From: Lachnocurva sp045579705
GTDB taxonomy: Bacteria > Bacillota > Clostridia > Lachnospirales > Lachnospiraceae
NCBI GenBank assembly: GCA_045579705.1
Contig: JAZNMP010000019.1
Location: forward strand, 84,726 to 148,725
Reading direction: 5' to 3'
DNA length: 64,000 bases
A model generated the notes under the pieces. The model was not told the origin of the DNA. It made no database searches and was given only the letters and a program-made list of their open reading frames with translations. Shown piece after piece: positions 1-8,307 of the stretch. Numbering within the stretch: the first letter of the stretch is position 1; each line of letters starts with the position of its first letter. A program made the position numbers and the translations under genes.

Positions 1-72
1 TGTTATATAAATGTTGATATGCAAACTGGAGAAATAGATTCTAATTTAGAAGAGGCGGGGTATAGGCCATGA
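1..72 (+). CDS. 3' end of an unidentified gene (partial)
   Basis: An open frame runs from the first base to a TGA at 70-72 and would encode the last 23 residues of a protein, ending in EEAGYRP. There is no start inside the window. The composition looks like ordinary coding sequence, but the tail is too short to assign a family. It runs toward the convergent nad operon. Confidence 0.4.
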   Translation, partial: CYINVDMQTGEIDSNLEEAGYRP

Positions 73-96
73 GGTGTAAGAGTATATTTATAATGT

Positions 97-127
97 AAAA
101 AAGAGTGAAAGCTAGATGCTTTCACTC
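97..127 (-). terminator. Intrinsic terminator of the nadB-nadC-niaR operon
   Basis: A perfect 10-bp stem (103-112 with 118-127, loop TAGAT) is followed on the minus strand by a run of six T. It overlaps the niaR stop codon, so transcription from nadB would end here. The plus-strand side lacks a T run. Confidence 0.75.
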
Positions 128-660
128 CAAAAATCAACAGGTTCATAATCTTGTAAACGGGCGAGAAAACCTCGCTCGTTTAGTTTTTCTTTGATTAAAT
201 CTAAAGTCTCCGGGGAGTCCGCAGATACTGTATGGTAGTGATAACCAGAGGTTATATTCTTGAGAGGAGTGGAGCGGCCGCTCGTCATATCCTCCATAAA
301 CAGATCGACATCGTGGCGAGATTTGATATTTAAATCTGCTCGAATGATTCCGTAGGATCTGTGAGATACGAATACGTCATCTACGCACCCTCCTGCATCG
401 ACAATGATATAGAGCTCTTCGCGCGTTTCTTCATCGGTATGATTAGTTTTAAAAACTCTGGTTTTTGAAGAGGCTTTTTGGACGAAGTAACCGCGATTCA
501 TAGAAAAAATCTGTGCGCCATTTGCTCGCATTAGGGCTATGTCCTGGACTACTGATTGGCGGCTTACGCCAACTATCTTTGCAAGGTCAGTTCCGGAAAT
601 AGGGTTATCACTATTCTTTAAAATAGTATAGATTTGTTTTCTTCGTTCTTCTCCGTTCAA
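112..660 (-). CDS. niaR: NiaR-type repressor of NAD biosynthesis (HTH + 3H domain)
   Basis: 182 residues, the normal length for NiaR/YrxA. Residues about 6-60 form a BirA-like helix-turn-helix (LAKIVGVSRQSVVQDI). The rest is a 3H domain with spaced histidines (TNHTDEE, VSHRSYG, YHYH) that in the family bind metal and nicotinate. Known members repress NAD synthesis and niacin uptake genes when nicotinic acid is plentiful. It is the last gene of nadB-nadC-niaR, 39 bp after nadC, so it is probably autoregulated through the operator pair upstream of nadA/nadB. Confidence rests on both domain pattern and context. Confidence 0.9.
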   Translation of the reverse strand: MNGEERRKQIYTILKNSDNPISGTDLAKIVGVSRQSVVQDIALMRANGAQIFSMNRGYFVQKASSKTRVFKTNHTDEETREELYIIVDAGGCVDDVFVSHRSYGIIRADLNIKSRHDVDLFMEDMTSGRSTPLKNITSGYHYHTVSADSPETLDLIKEKLNERGFLARLQDYEPVDFWSESI

Positions 661-699
661 TTATAGAGTCTCCTTTCCTATAGTTTTTAAAGCAATAGA

Positions 700-1554
700 T
701 TATATTGCATGTAGATTTTTTAGTGAAATATCAAGTATGGGTGATGAATGTGTTAAAGCACCACTTGATACATAGTCTACGTTGAGATCGCGTATTTTGT
801 CTATATTTTCTTTACTCATATTTCCAGAAATCTCGATTTCGGCACGGCCGTTTATGATAGATATAGCTTCTTTCATAGTATCGTGGTCCATGTTATCGAG
901 CATAATTATGTCGGCTCCTGCTTCGACTGCGTCACGTACCATGTCGAGAGTTTCGACTTCTGCTTCGATCTTTCGTACAAATGGAGCATAAGCTTTTGCC
1001 ATTGTTATGGCTTCTTTAACTCCGCCGGCAGCTCCGATGTGGTTATCTTTAAGCATGACACCGTCAGTCAGATTGTATCGGTGATTATTTCCGCCACCGA
1101 TTCTAACTGAGTATTTTTCAAAGATGCGATTATTCGGAGTCGTCTTTCTGGTGTCTAGTAGTTTGATGTTAGTTCCGGATAGGAGAGAAGCGACTTTGTT
1201 CGTGTATGTAGCAACTCCGCTCATTCTCTGTAGGTAGTTTAGAGCTACGCGCTCGCCTGAAAGAAGAACCCGAATATCTCCAGTTACGGTTGCCATCTTT
1301 GATCCGGCCTTAACAGTGTCACCATCTGAAACGTAGAATTCACATTTGGTGGATTCATCTAATAAAGTAAAGATTCGCTCGAATATTTGAAGACCGCATA
1401 TGATACCGTCTTCTTTGCAGATCAAATCAACCTGTCCCATTTTTGGTACAGACATAACGCAGTTCGTCGATACATCTTCAGAGGTGATGTCTTCCTGAAG
1501 CGCCTGACGTAGTAATGGATCGATATTTAGTTTTAGTGTAATAGGATCAAACAT
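700..1554 (-). CDS. nadC: Nicotinate-nucleotide pyrophosphorylase (carboxylating)
   Basis: 284 residues, full length for quinolinate phosphoribosyltransferase, which converts quinolinate and PRPP to nicotinate mononucleotide, CO2 and PPi. Family landmarks are visible: the DTRKTTP motif, GGGNNHRYNLTD with the catalytic-site His-Arg, MLKDNH, and the EVET / ADIIMLDNM strands of the barrel. It lies 12 bp downstream of nadB in the same operon, so NadA, NadB and NadC, the three de novo steps from aspartate, are all encoded in 4 kb. Confidence 0.95.
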   Translation of the reverse strand: MFDPITLKLNIDPLLRQALQEDITSEDVSTNCVMSVPKMGQVDLICKEDGIICGLQIFERIFTLLDESTKCEFYVSDGDTVKAGSKMATVTGDIRVLLSGERVALNYLQRMSGVATYTNKVASLLSGTNIKLLDTRKTTPNNRIFEKYSVRIGGGNNHRYNLTDGVMLKDNHIGAAGGVKEAITMAKAYAPFVRKIEAEVETLDMVRDAVEAGADIIMLDNMDHDTMKEAISIINGRAEIEISGNMSKENIDKIRDLNVDYVSSGALTHSSPILDISLKNLHAI

Positions 1555-1566
1555 ATTTCTTCCTCT

Positions 1567-2844
1567 TTAAGCGTTGTGTATTTCGTCCAGGACGAGTTCT
1601 CGATAGTTTCTGGCGATAGTATCACGATTCTCATACATTTCGATATTGATATATTTTAAGTCTTCAGGAGTGCTTAGAATCGTGTAGGAATCGGAGATTT
1701 CACAAGCTGCTCTTTTTGCAAAAACCATACTTTCCAGCAATGAGTTGCTTGCAAGTCTGTTTCTTCCGTGAACTCCGTTGCAGGCAGTTTCGCCTACGGC
1801 ATATAAGTGATTCATAGTAGTCTTACTCTGATGGTCTACTTTGATTCCGCCCATGAAATAGTGTTGAGCAGGGGTTACGGGTACACATTCTTTGTCAGGG
1901 TTAACACCATGTTCCATGCAATGCGCGATTATGTTTGGGAAATGTGCATGCAACTCGTCGTATGGGATGGTTCTGAAATCTTCCCAGACGAATTCTGTGC
2001 CGTCTATTTTCATTTGCTTCTTAATCTCTTTAGTGAGAAGGTCGCGAGGCAATAGTTCATTCGTGAAACGTTCCATATTTTTTCCGTAAAGATGAGCGCC
2101 TTCGCCACGTACGGATTCTGAAATCAGGAAGGAGCGTTCGTCTTCGTTCTTATTATAGAAAGTCGTCGGATGAATCTGGACATAGTTTATGTCTTTTAGC
2201 TCGATGTTGTGCTTGATGGCAATCGCAAGAGCATCGCCGGTCAGGTGGCGGTAATTTGTTGAATGCTTATATAGACCTCCGATTCCTCCTGTGGCCAGAA
2301 TAGTATAATCGCAATCGATGCGTTCGAGGTGACCATCAGATTTCTGAACTATAGCGCCATAGCAGGTGTTGTCTGTTTCGATGATGTCTAGCAGAGTTGT
2401 GTATTCTAATAAAGTGATATTAGAACGTTTCTTTGCTTCGGCTAGCAGATGGCTGGTAATCTCGCGACCGGTTATATCCTTGTGATAGAGGATTCTCTTG
2501 CGGGAATGAGCACCTTCGCGTGTAAAGTCGAGGTTGCCATCTTTGTCACGATTGAAATCTACGCCATATGATATTAAATCGGAAATAACATCTGAAGATG
2601 ATTTGATCATGATTTCTACTGATTTAGAGTCATTTTCGTAATGACCGGCCTTCATGGTATCTTCAAAATAACTGTCGTAATCCTGTTCATCGCGAAGCAT
2701 ACAGATTCCGCCCTGAGCCAGGTTTGAATCGTTACTGTCTAAATCAGACTTCGTGATGATGATAATCTGTTTATCGGCTGGAAGATGTAGGGCTGCATAT
2801 AGTCCTGAGCATCCGCTTCCTACTATTAATATATCCGCCTTCAT
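1567..2844 (-). CDS. nadB: L-aspartate oxidase
   Basis: 425 residues. FAD-dependent oxidase giving iminoaspartate for quinolinate synthase. The N-terminus has the dinucleotide fold GSGCSG followed by the LAQGGI segment typical of aspartate oxidase/fumarate reductase flavoproteins; TREGAHSRKRILY and HPTTF motifs and the C-terminal GETACNGVHGRNRLASNSLLE signature agree with NadB. It is about 100 residues shorter than the E. coli enzyme because the C-terminal helical domain is trimmed, as is common in Clostridia. It is the first gene of the minus-strand operon, with GGAAGTG before the ATG. Confidence 0.95.
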   Translation of the reverse strand: MKADILIVGSGCSGLYAALHLPADKQIIIITKSDLDSNDSNLAQGGICMLRDEQDYDSYFEDTMKAGHYENDSKSVEIMIKSSSDVISDLISYGVDFNRDKDGNLDFTREGAHSRKRILYHKDITGREITSHLLAEAKKRSNITLLEYTTLLDIIETDNTCYGAIVQKSDGHLERIDCDYTILATGGIGGLYKHSTNYRHLTGDALAIAIKHNIELKDINYVQIHPTTFYNKNEDERSFLISESVRGEGAHLYGKNMERFTNELLPRDLLTKEIKKQMKIDGTEFVWEDFRTIPYDELHAHFPNIIAHCMEHGVNPDKECVPVTPAQHYFMGGIKVDHQSKTTMNHLYAVGETACNGVHGRNRLASNSLLESMVFAKRAACEISDSYTILSTPEDLKYINIEMYENRDTIARNYRELVLDEIHNA

Positions 2845-2933
2845 AGTTACACTTCCTTTGAATCCCTTACGGGAAAAAGTTAATAATTATACGTATCGGG
2901 AAAGAGTATAACATCTTTACTGTTTACTGACAA

Positions 2934-2970
2934 GACAGTTGTAAAGTTATGGGTTTGACAGGTGTAAATG
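2934..2970. promoter_or_regulatory. Candidate NiaR operator pair between nadB and nadA
   Basis: Two direct copies of GACAGNTGTAAA start at 2934 and 2957, exactly 23 bp apart (about two helical turns). The second copy overlaps the -35 box of nadA. NiaR sites in Firmicutes are known to contain this kind of GACAG-TGT core. Placement between two divergent NAD operons, one encoding the repressor, supports the call. Confidence 0.7.
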
Positions 2971-2983
2971 TAATGAGTATAAT
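2955..2983 (+). promoter_or_regulatory. nadA promoter
   Basis: TTGACA at 2955-2960 and TATAAT at 2978-2983 with a 17-bp spacer, a perfect vegetative promoter. The -35 box is embedded in the second candidate NiaR half-site, so binding would block polymerase directly. Confidence 0.85.
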
Positions 2984-3017
2984 TCATTAGACTGTAAACG
3001 TATTTAGGAGAGAAAAC

Positions 3018-3935
3018 ATGACGACTAGAGAGTTACAGGATGAAATCATCCGATTGAAAAAAGAGAAAGATTTTTGCGTGCTGGTGCATGCTTACCAGAG
3101 TCAGGATATATTGGAAATTGCGGATTTCGTAGGGGATTCTTTCGGACTGAGTCAGAGAGCAGCAGAGACTTCGAATGAGAATGTTTTAATGTGTGGAGTT
3201 CGTTTCATGGCAGAAACTGTAAAGACTCTTTCGCCAGAGAAACATGTATATCTCGCAAATCCTATGGCGGGCTGTCCTATGGCTGGGCAGATTGACAGGG
3301 AATTGCTGCAGGGAATGAAGAAAGAGTATCCAGGATATAAGGTTGTTGCGTATGTAAATACGACTGCTGACACAAAGCGAGAAGCGGATATGATAGTTAC
3401 TTCTGCGTCTGCTGTAAAGATAGTAAAGAGTATGCCTGATGAGAATATCCTATTCGTTCCGGATTGTAATCTGGGAAGATGGGTAGAAAGTCAGATTCCT
3501 GAGAAAAATTTCGTGTTTTATAAAGGTGGCTGCCCTACTCATATGAAGATGAGAGAGTTTGACGTGGAGCGCGCTCGCGAAGAGCATTCGGATGCTTTGC
3601 TTCTCGTGCATCCTGAATGTTTAAATGAAGTTACTAAACATGCGGATTATGTCGGAAGCACAACAGGAATCATGGATTTCGCGCGTAAGTCGGATGCAAA
3701 GGAATTCATAATCGCGACAGAACAGAGTATAGTTCAGCATCTGCAGTTTGAAATGCCAGAGAAGAAGTTTTATCTGTTGTCCACTAAAGCGGTTTGCCAG
3801 AATATGAAGATGACTACATTGGTAGATGTCTATAATGCCATAACTGGAAATGGCGGAGAAGAGATTATCTTAGATGATGAGGTTATCAAAGAGTCAAGGG
3901 CTGCAATTGATAGGATGATTGAGGCTGGAAGATAA
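3018..3935 (+). CDS. nadA: Quinolinate synthase A
   Basis: 305 residues, standard length. It condenses iminoaspartate with dihydroxyacetone phosphate to quinolinate using a [4Fe-4S] cluster. Three cysteines at the expected places are visible (PMAGCPMA, HPECLNEV, KAVCQNM), as are the repeats typical of the three-fold pseudo-symmetric NadA fold (VHAYQ, FVPDCNLGRW, ATEQSIVQHL). The start follows TTAGGAGAG at good spacing. Divergent from nadB and controlled by the intergenic operator pair. Confidence 0.96.
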   Translation: MTTRELQDEIIRLKKEKDFCVLVHAYQSQDILEIADFVGDSFGLSQRAAETSNENVLMCGVRFMAETVKTLSPEKHVYLANPMAGCPMAGQIDRELLQGMKKEYPGYKVVAYVNTTADTKREADMIVTSASAVKIVKSMPDENILFVPDCNLGRWVESQIPEKNFVFYKGGCPTHMKMREFDVERAREEHSDALLLVHPECLNEVTKHADYVGSTTGIMDFARKSDAKEFIIATEQSIVQHLQFEMPEKKFYLLSTKAVCQNMKMTTLVDVYNAITGNGGEEIILDDEVIKESRAAIDRMIEAGR

Positions 3936-3948
3936 AGAGCAGATAAAA

Positions 3949-3980
3949 GAGAGTTAGGAAAGTTTCCTAACTCTCCTTTT
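3949..3980 (+). terminator. Intrinsic terminator after nadA
   Basis: A perfect 12-bp stem (3949-3960 with 3964-3975, three-base loop) followed by CTTTT, 14 bases after the nadA stop codon. Confidence 0.8.
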
Positions 3981-4077
3981 GTATATAATGCACAAATTTT
4001 AAGATAATAATTCGATTTTTGTGCAAGGTATATAAAACACGGCGCTGGTGAATTTGAAAATATTGTGCATAGTGTGG

Positions 4078-4090
4078 GAAAACGTTTAAC
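4078..4090. promoter_or_regulatory. LacI/CcpA-type operator of the starch operon
   Basis: GAAAACGTTTAAC is centred on the AAACGTTT core typical of LacI-family (MalR, CcpA) operators. It lies just upstream of the predicted promoter, 10 bp before its -35 box. The LacI-family protein encoded at 10040-11059 is the obvious local candidate to bind it; CcpA is the alternative. Confidence 0.5.
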
Positions 4091-4100
4091 TAAAAAGTGG

Positions 4101-4129
4101 TTGAGAATAGGAAAATTAATAACTAAAAT
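4101..4129 (+). promoter_or_regulatory. Promoter of the starch/maltodextrin operon
   Basis: TTGAGA (4101-4106), a 17-bp spacer and TAAAAT (4124-4129), about 60 bp upstream of the first gene. The operator-like palindrome sits directly upstream. Confidence 0.6.
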
Positions 4130-4190
4130 CAAAAGTAAATAAGAGATGTGCACATTCTTATGGGGAAAATATATTATACGGAGGTTTTTT

Positions 4191-5312
4191 ATGAGAAAAC
4201 TTAAGAAGTATCTCTCATGCTTGTTCGTTTTTGCAATGGTGTTAGGTTTGCTGTTTCCATTACAGGGAAAAGTACAGGCACGTGAAAACAAAGAAGAAAT
4301 GTCACTGATTTATGCAAATGTCCCAGCAGATTGGACGAATCCAAATATTTGGGCATGGGCAAAAGATGGAAAGACCGCATTCGACGCATGGCCAGGTGAA
4401 CAAATGAATGAGGACAAAAATAATAGTGGTTGGTATTACATGTATGTTCCAAAGTGGGCTAATCATGTGATTATTAATTCTGGAGAGCTTCAGACTAAAG
4501 AACTAGAGCTTAAAGAAGGTAACGCTTGGCTTACTGTTAAAGACAAGGATAATACAGAGATTTCTACAGAGCAGCTTACAAAGGGTGACCTTCCAGAGTA
4601 CGTGAAAACATTTAAGGTACATGCAAAGGTTGAGGATAGTTGGAAGGATCCAAAAATCTGGGCATGGTCAGCTCCAGATGGGAAAAATGCTTTTGACAAA
4701 TGGCCTGGCAAGAGCATGACAAAAGGCGAAGATGGCTGGTATACAGCTAGTGTTCCGGAATGGGTTAACTCAATTATTGTAAATGGCAATGATGGAGATG
4801 TAAAAACTCCTGATGTAAAGGTGGATCCTGCAGAACTTTGGATTACAGTTAAAGAGGATGGTACAAATGAGCTTAGCTATGTAGATCCTGCAAAGGCAAA
4901 TGCACCAAAGATTAAGGTGTATGTCAAAACTCCTGCGGATTGGAAGAATCCTAATCTGTGGGCATGGTCAGCTCCAGATGGTACAAACGTGTTTACAACA
5001 TGGCCTGGAGAAGCTTTGAAGAAAGACAAAAATGGATGGCTCGTTAAAGAGATTCCAGGTTGGGTTAATTCGCTGATCGTAAACGGAAATAAAGGAAAAG
5101 TACAGACAAAAGATATTTCTGTTAAAAAGGGTAAAAATGTTTGGGTTGTAGTAGACTCTAAAAAATCTTTCAAAGTTTACTACAAAGAACCTGCGATTAA
5201 AGAGGAAGCAGGCTCAAAATCATCTGGAAGTAATGCAGCTCCAGTAGTGGCTGTAGTTGCGTTGTTGCTTTTGGGTGGTGGAGCACTTGCATTAAAGAAA
5301 AAATCAGCATAA
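4191..5312 (+). CDS. Surface starch-binding protein with three CBM26-like repeats
   Basis: About 373 residues. The ATG at 4191 follows ACGGAGG and begins a Sec signal peptide (Lys-rich start, long hydrophobic core, cut near VQA). Three repeats of about 100 residues follow, each with a PADW-NP-WAW segment, a DAWPGE/DKWPGK/TTWPGE motif and W-V-NG-IIVN strand, the hallmarks of starch-binding module family 26. There is no catalytic domain. A Gly/Ser linker leads to a hydrophobic C-terminal helix and KKKSA tail, which would anchor it in the membrane facing outward; no LPXTG motif was seen. First in the operon, 16 bp before the transporter lipoprotein, so it probably captures starch at the surface for the transporter and the amylase. 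Confidence 0.85.
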   Translation: MRKLKKYLSCLFVFAMVLGLLFPLQGKVQARENKEEMSLIYANVPADWTNPNIWAWAKDGKTAFDAWPGEQMNEDKNNSGWYYMYVPKWANHVIINSGELQTKELELKEGNAWLTVKDKDNTEISTEQLTKGDLPEYVKTFKVHAKVEDSWKDPKIWAWSAPDGKNAFDKWPGKSMTKGEDGWYTASVPEWVNSIIVNGNDGDVKTPDVKVDPAELWITVKEDGTNELSYVDPAKANAPKIKVYVKTPADWKNPNLWAWSAPDGTNVFTTWPGEALKKDKNGWLVKEIPGWVNSLIVNGNKGKVQTKDISVKKGKNVWVVVDSKKSFKVYYKEPAIKEEAGSKSSGSNAAPVVAVVALLLLGGGALALKKKSA

Positions 5313-5327
5313 CAAAGGGAGGACAGA

Positions 5328-6554
5328 ATGAAGAAAAGGATCATTTCACTATTATTATCGATTTCAATGCTTGCGACAGCTGGGTTTACTTCTTGTGGAA
5401 AAAAATCAGCTAAATCAGCTACAGCTAACGATCCGCATACGATTGTAATATGGCATGACAAAGAAGATGCGGTGACTGATGTTTTGAAGAAAAAACTAAA
5501 GACACTGGAACCGGATGTGAAGGTTGTGTTGGAGAAGAAGTCGGATTTAACGGAATCATTAAAGATGGTAGGAAATGATCCTAATTCTGCTCCTGATATG
5601 TATATTTTTGCGCATGATAAGATTGGCGTATATGCAGAGATGGGGATTTTGGAACCTATCACTAATCTGATTAGCAAAGATGATTTGTCCAAATTTATGG
5701 ACAGCACAGTTGAGGCGGCTACATATAAAGGTAAAATCTATCAGATGCCTTTATATTATGAAACATTGCTCTTTATGTATAACCGTTTATACATGAAGGA
5801 TGAGGAAGTACCAAAGACGACAGAAGAATTATATGCATATATGAAGGAGAATACTGGAGGCGGACATTATGGCTTTGCTGAACAGCATAGTACTCCATAT
5901 TATGCGACAGTATGGATAAATGGATTTGGAGAAAAAATTCTATCTAAAGATGGTAAGGCAAAGCTTAATACTAAAAAAGTAAAAGATGCGCTTACTTACC
6001 ATAAGAAGTTTGTCGAGTTACAGCCTGGTGAAACAGAGTATGCAACAGTAAATACTTTATTTAGTGAAGGAAAAGCACACTCCACAATAGCAGGCCCTTG
6101 GATGATACCTACAGTAAAGGAAAAGGGAATGGATGTTGGAATCGCTCCTATGCCTGTTATTGATGAAACACAGAAAAGCTTATCTCCATACATGGGAGTT
6201 CAGGGAGTACAGGTCCTGAAGAACGCAGTAAAGACAAAGAAAGCTTCTATTAAGAAGGTTTTAAAAGTTCTAATGGAACCAGATGTAGAAATAGATCTAG
6301 CAAAAGCAAGCGGATGTGCGCCAGCACAGAATGCTTGTTATGATCAGGATGAAATTAAGAATGATAATGTTGTTATGATGATGAAGCAGACAGCAGATAA
6401 TGCAGTACCTATGCCAAATGCGCCAGAGATGGATGTAATGTGGACTGTACTGGGAAATCTGATGACTGATATAAATCTCAGTAACAAAGATATAGATGAA
6501 AGTTTAAAGAATGCACAGGCAAAGGCTGATTCTTTGATAAAGAGTATGAAGTAA
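5328..6554 (+). CDS. Maltodextrin ABC transporter, substrate-binding lipoprotein
   Basis: 408 residues, family 1 solute-binding protein (MalE-like). It has a signal peptide ending in a lipobox-like GFTSC and the IVIWHDKED start characteristic of maltose/maltodextrin binders, with EPDVKV, SAPDMYIFAHDKIG, and MPLYYETLLFMYN segments. AGPWMI near residue 250 matches the conserved ligand-binding loop. Followed directly by two permease genes. Substrate assignment (maltodextrin or cyclodextrin) rests on neighbours. Confidence 0.88.
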   Translation: MKKRIISLLLSISMLATAGFTSCGKKSAKSATANDPHTIVIWHDKEDAVTDVLKKKLKTLEPDVKVVLEKKSDLTESLKMVGNDPNSAPDMYIFAHDKIGVYAEMGILEPITNLISKDDLSKFMDSTVEAATYKGKIYQMPLYYETLLFMYNRLYMKDEEVPKTTEELYAYMKENTGGGHYGFAEQHSTPYYATVWINGFGEKILSKDGKAKLNTKKVKDALTYHKKFVELQPGETEYATVNTLFSEGKAHSTIAGPWMIPTVKEKGMDVGIAPMPVIDETQKSLSPYMGVQGVQVLKNAVKTKKASIKKVLKVLMEPDVEIDLAKASGCAPAQNACYDQDEIKNDNVVMMMKQTADNAVPMPNAPEMDVMWTVLGNLMTDINLSNKDIDESLKNAQAKADSLIKSMK

Positions 6555-6564
6555 CAGGTAGATT

Positions 6565-7461
6565 ATGAAAGACAGGAAATACAATACATTAAAATGTTAT
6601 TTGTGGTCACTACCATCGCTAATACTTATTTTACTAATAGTTATATTTCCGATTATATACACTGGCTATATATCGCTGACAAATATGAATGTATATCATT
6701 GGACAAATTACAGCTTTATAGGTTTAAAGAACTATAAAGATGCAATATTAGTATTTGATAGTGGCTTTATAAAGGCTTTTGTTATGACTGTAATATGGAC
6801 AGTTGCAAGTATGATATTACAGTTGGTGATCGCGTATGTTTTAGCTAGTTTGCTAAATGTTCGTGGATTAAAAGCTAGAAATATATATAAGACATTTTTG
6901 ATTTTTCCATGGGCTATGCCGGGATATGTATCTATTTTGCTCTGGAAAACAGGAATGTTTAATTCACAGTTTGGATTATTAAATCAATGGATGAATAAAC
7001 TGGGATTGACTGCAGCCAAATGGTTGAACAGTGATTGGTCGGCATTCTGGTGTTGTACGATTGTAAATCTATGGCTGGCGCTTCCGTTTATGATTACAAT
7101 CATAGATGGTGCGCTCCAGAGTATAGATCATAGTTTCTATGAAAGCGCTATCCTGGATGGAGCAAATTGGTTTGAGCGTACAGTGTATATCACGATACCG
7201 ATGATTAAGCCGATAATCGGACCATCAGTAGTAATTACAATATTTACAACATTTAAGCAGTTTGATGTTATTTATCTACTGACTCAGCAGGTTGGGGCAA
7301 AAACAGGAGCAAATATACATACGATCATGACATATGCGTATGAAAATGCTTTTATTACAAATAATTATGGTTATAGTTCTGCGATATCTATTTTGATATT
7401 TGTGATACTGATTTTGTTTACTGTGGTTATAAATAGAAGACAGAAGGAAAGGAGCGTATAG
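6565..7461 (+). CDS. Maltodextrin ABC transporter permease, MalF type
   Basis: 298 residues with six hydrophobic segments. The cytoplasmic EAA loop is visible as ESAILDGANWFERTVYITIP, which couples to the ATPase. MalF-type signatures such as LPFMITIIDGALQSID agree. It starts 11 bp after the binding protein and ends 4 bp before the second permease. Confidence 0.88.
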   Translation: MKDRKYNTLKCYLWSLPSLILILLIVIFPIIYTGYISLTNMNVYHWTNYSFIGLKNYKDAILVFDSGFIKAFVMTVIWTVASMILQLVIAYVLASLLNVRGLKARNIYKTFLIFPWAMPGYVSILLWKTGMFNSQFGLLNQWMNKLGLTAAKWLNSDWSAFWCCTIVNLWLALPFMITIIDGALQSIDHSFYESAILDGANWFERTVYITIPMIKPIIGPSVVITIFTTFKQFDVIYLLTQQVGAKTGANIHTIMTYAYENAFITNNYGYSSAISILIFVILILFTVVINRRQKERSV

Positions 7462-7464
7462 AGG

Positions 7465-8307
7465 ATGTCAAAGAAGACAAAGAACATTATTAAGTTGACT
7501 ATTTTAAATCTGTTCTTCATATTGATTTGCTTTATTACGCTGGTTCCTATCTTGTATGCGGTTTCGGTATCCTTAAATGCAAATAACAGTTTGTTGAGTT
7601 CAGATTTTTCGTTCATACCAAAGAATATTACGTTCGCAAATTATAAAGCTGTTTTTGTAGAAAAACCAATTATGCTATGGTTTAAAAACAGTATGATAAT
7701 GGCGGTCATAACTCTGGTGATATCACTCGGAACAGGTATTCCTGCAGCATATGTTTTTTCAAGAAAGAAATTTAAGGGAAGGAAAACAATTTTAAAAACA
7801 ATAATCCTCCTTTATGCCTTCCCTTCTCTTCTTTCGATGACTGCACTATATAAGCTGTTAGTTCCGATGGGACTTATAAATACCAAAATCGGATTGATTA
7901 TCGTATATACAGGAACAGAGGCTATATTTGCACTTTGGAATATGAAAGGGTATTTCGATACGATTCCATATGAAATAGAAGAAGCTGCGATGATAGATGG
8001 CGCAAGTCCGATTCAGATTGTGACGCAAATAGTGTTGCCGCTTGCTAAACCTACGATAGCGGTTACAGCGATGATGGTTTTGATTTATGTATGGAATGAA
8101 TACATCTTTGCAGTTAATTTCATGACAGGATCGGATACTTATACTTTGGCAGCAGGATTGTATTCATTACAGGCGACTGAAATGAGTGGTAGCTGGCCGG
8201 TATTTGCAGCTGCATCGATTGTGGTATCTATTCCTATTCTGTTAGTATTCTTTGCTTTGCAGAAAAATATGACTACTGGTTTGACATCTGGAGGTGTTAA
8301 GGGCTGA
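7465..8307 (+). CDS. Maltodextrin ABC transporter permease, MalG type
   Basis: 280 residues, six membrane segments. The EAA loop reads EEAAMIDGASPIQIVTQIVLP, and the C-terminus has the MalG-type GLTSGGVKG ending. Its TGA overlaps the ATG of the next gene (TGATG), suggesting translational coupling. No ATP-binding subunit is encoded in this operon, so a shared MsmK/MalK-type ATPase encoded elsewhere is inferred. Confidence 0.88.
   Translation: MSKKTKNIIKLTILNLFFILICFITLVPILYAVSVSLNANNSLLSSDFSFIPKNITFANYKAVFVEKPIMLWFKNSMIMAVITLVISLGTGIPAAYVFSRKKFKGRKTILKTIILLYAFPSLLSMTALYKLLVPMGLINTKIGLIIVYTGTEAIFALWNMKGYFDTIPYEIEEAAMIDGASPIQIVTQIVLPLAKPTIAVTAMMVLIYVWNEYIFAVNFMTGSDTYTLAAGLYSLQATEMSGSWPVFAAASIVVSIPILLVFFALQKNMTTGLTSGGVKG

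Noticed and set aside
4146..4190. Start of the CBM26 protein at 4146
   Set aside because: That would place 15 residues before the signal peptide, and the ATG at 4191 has ACGGAGG at the right distance.
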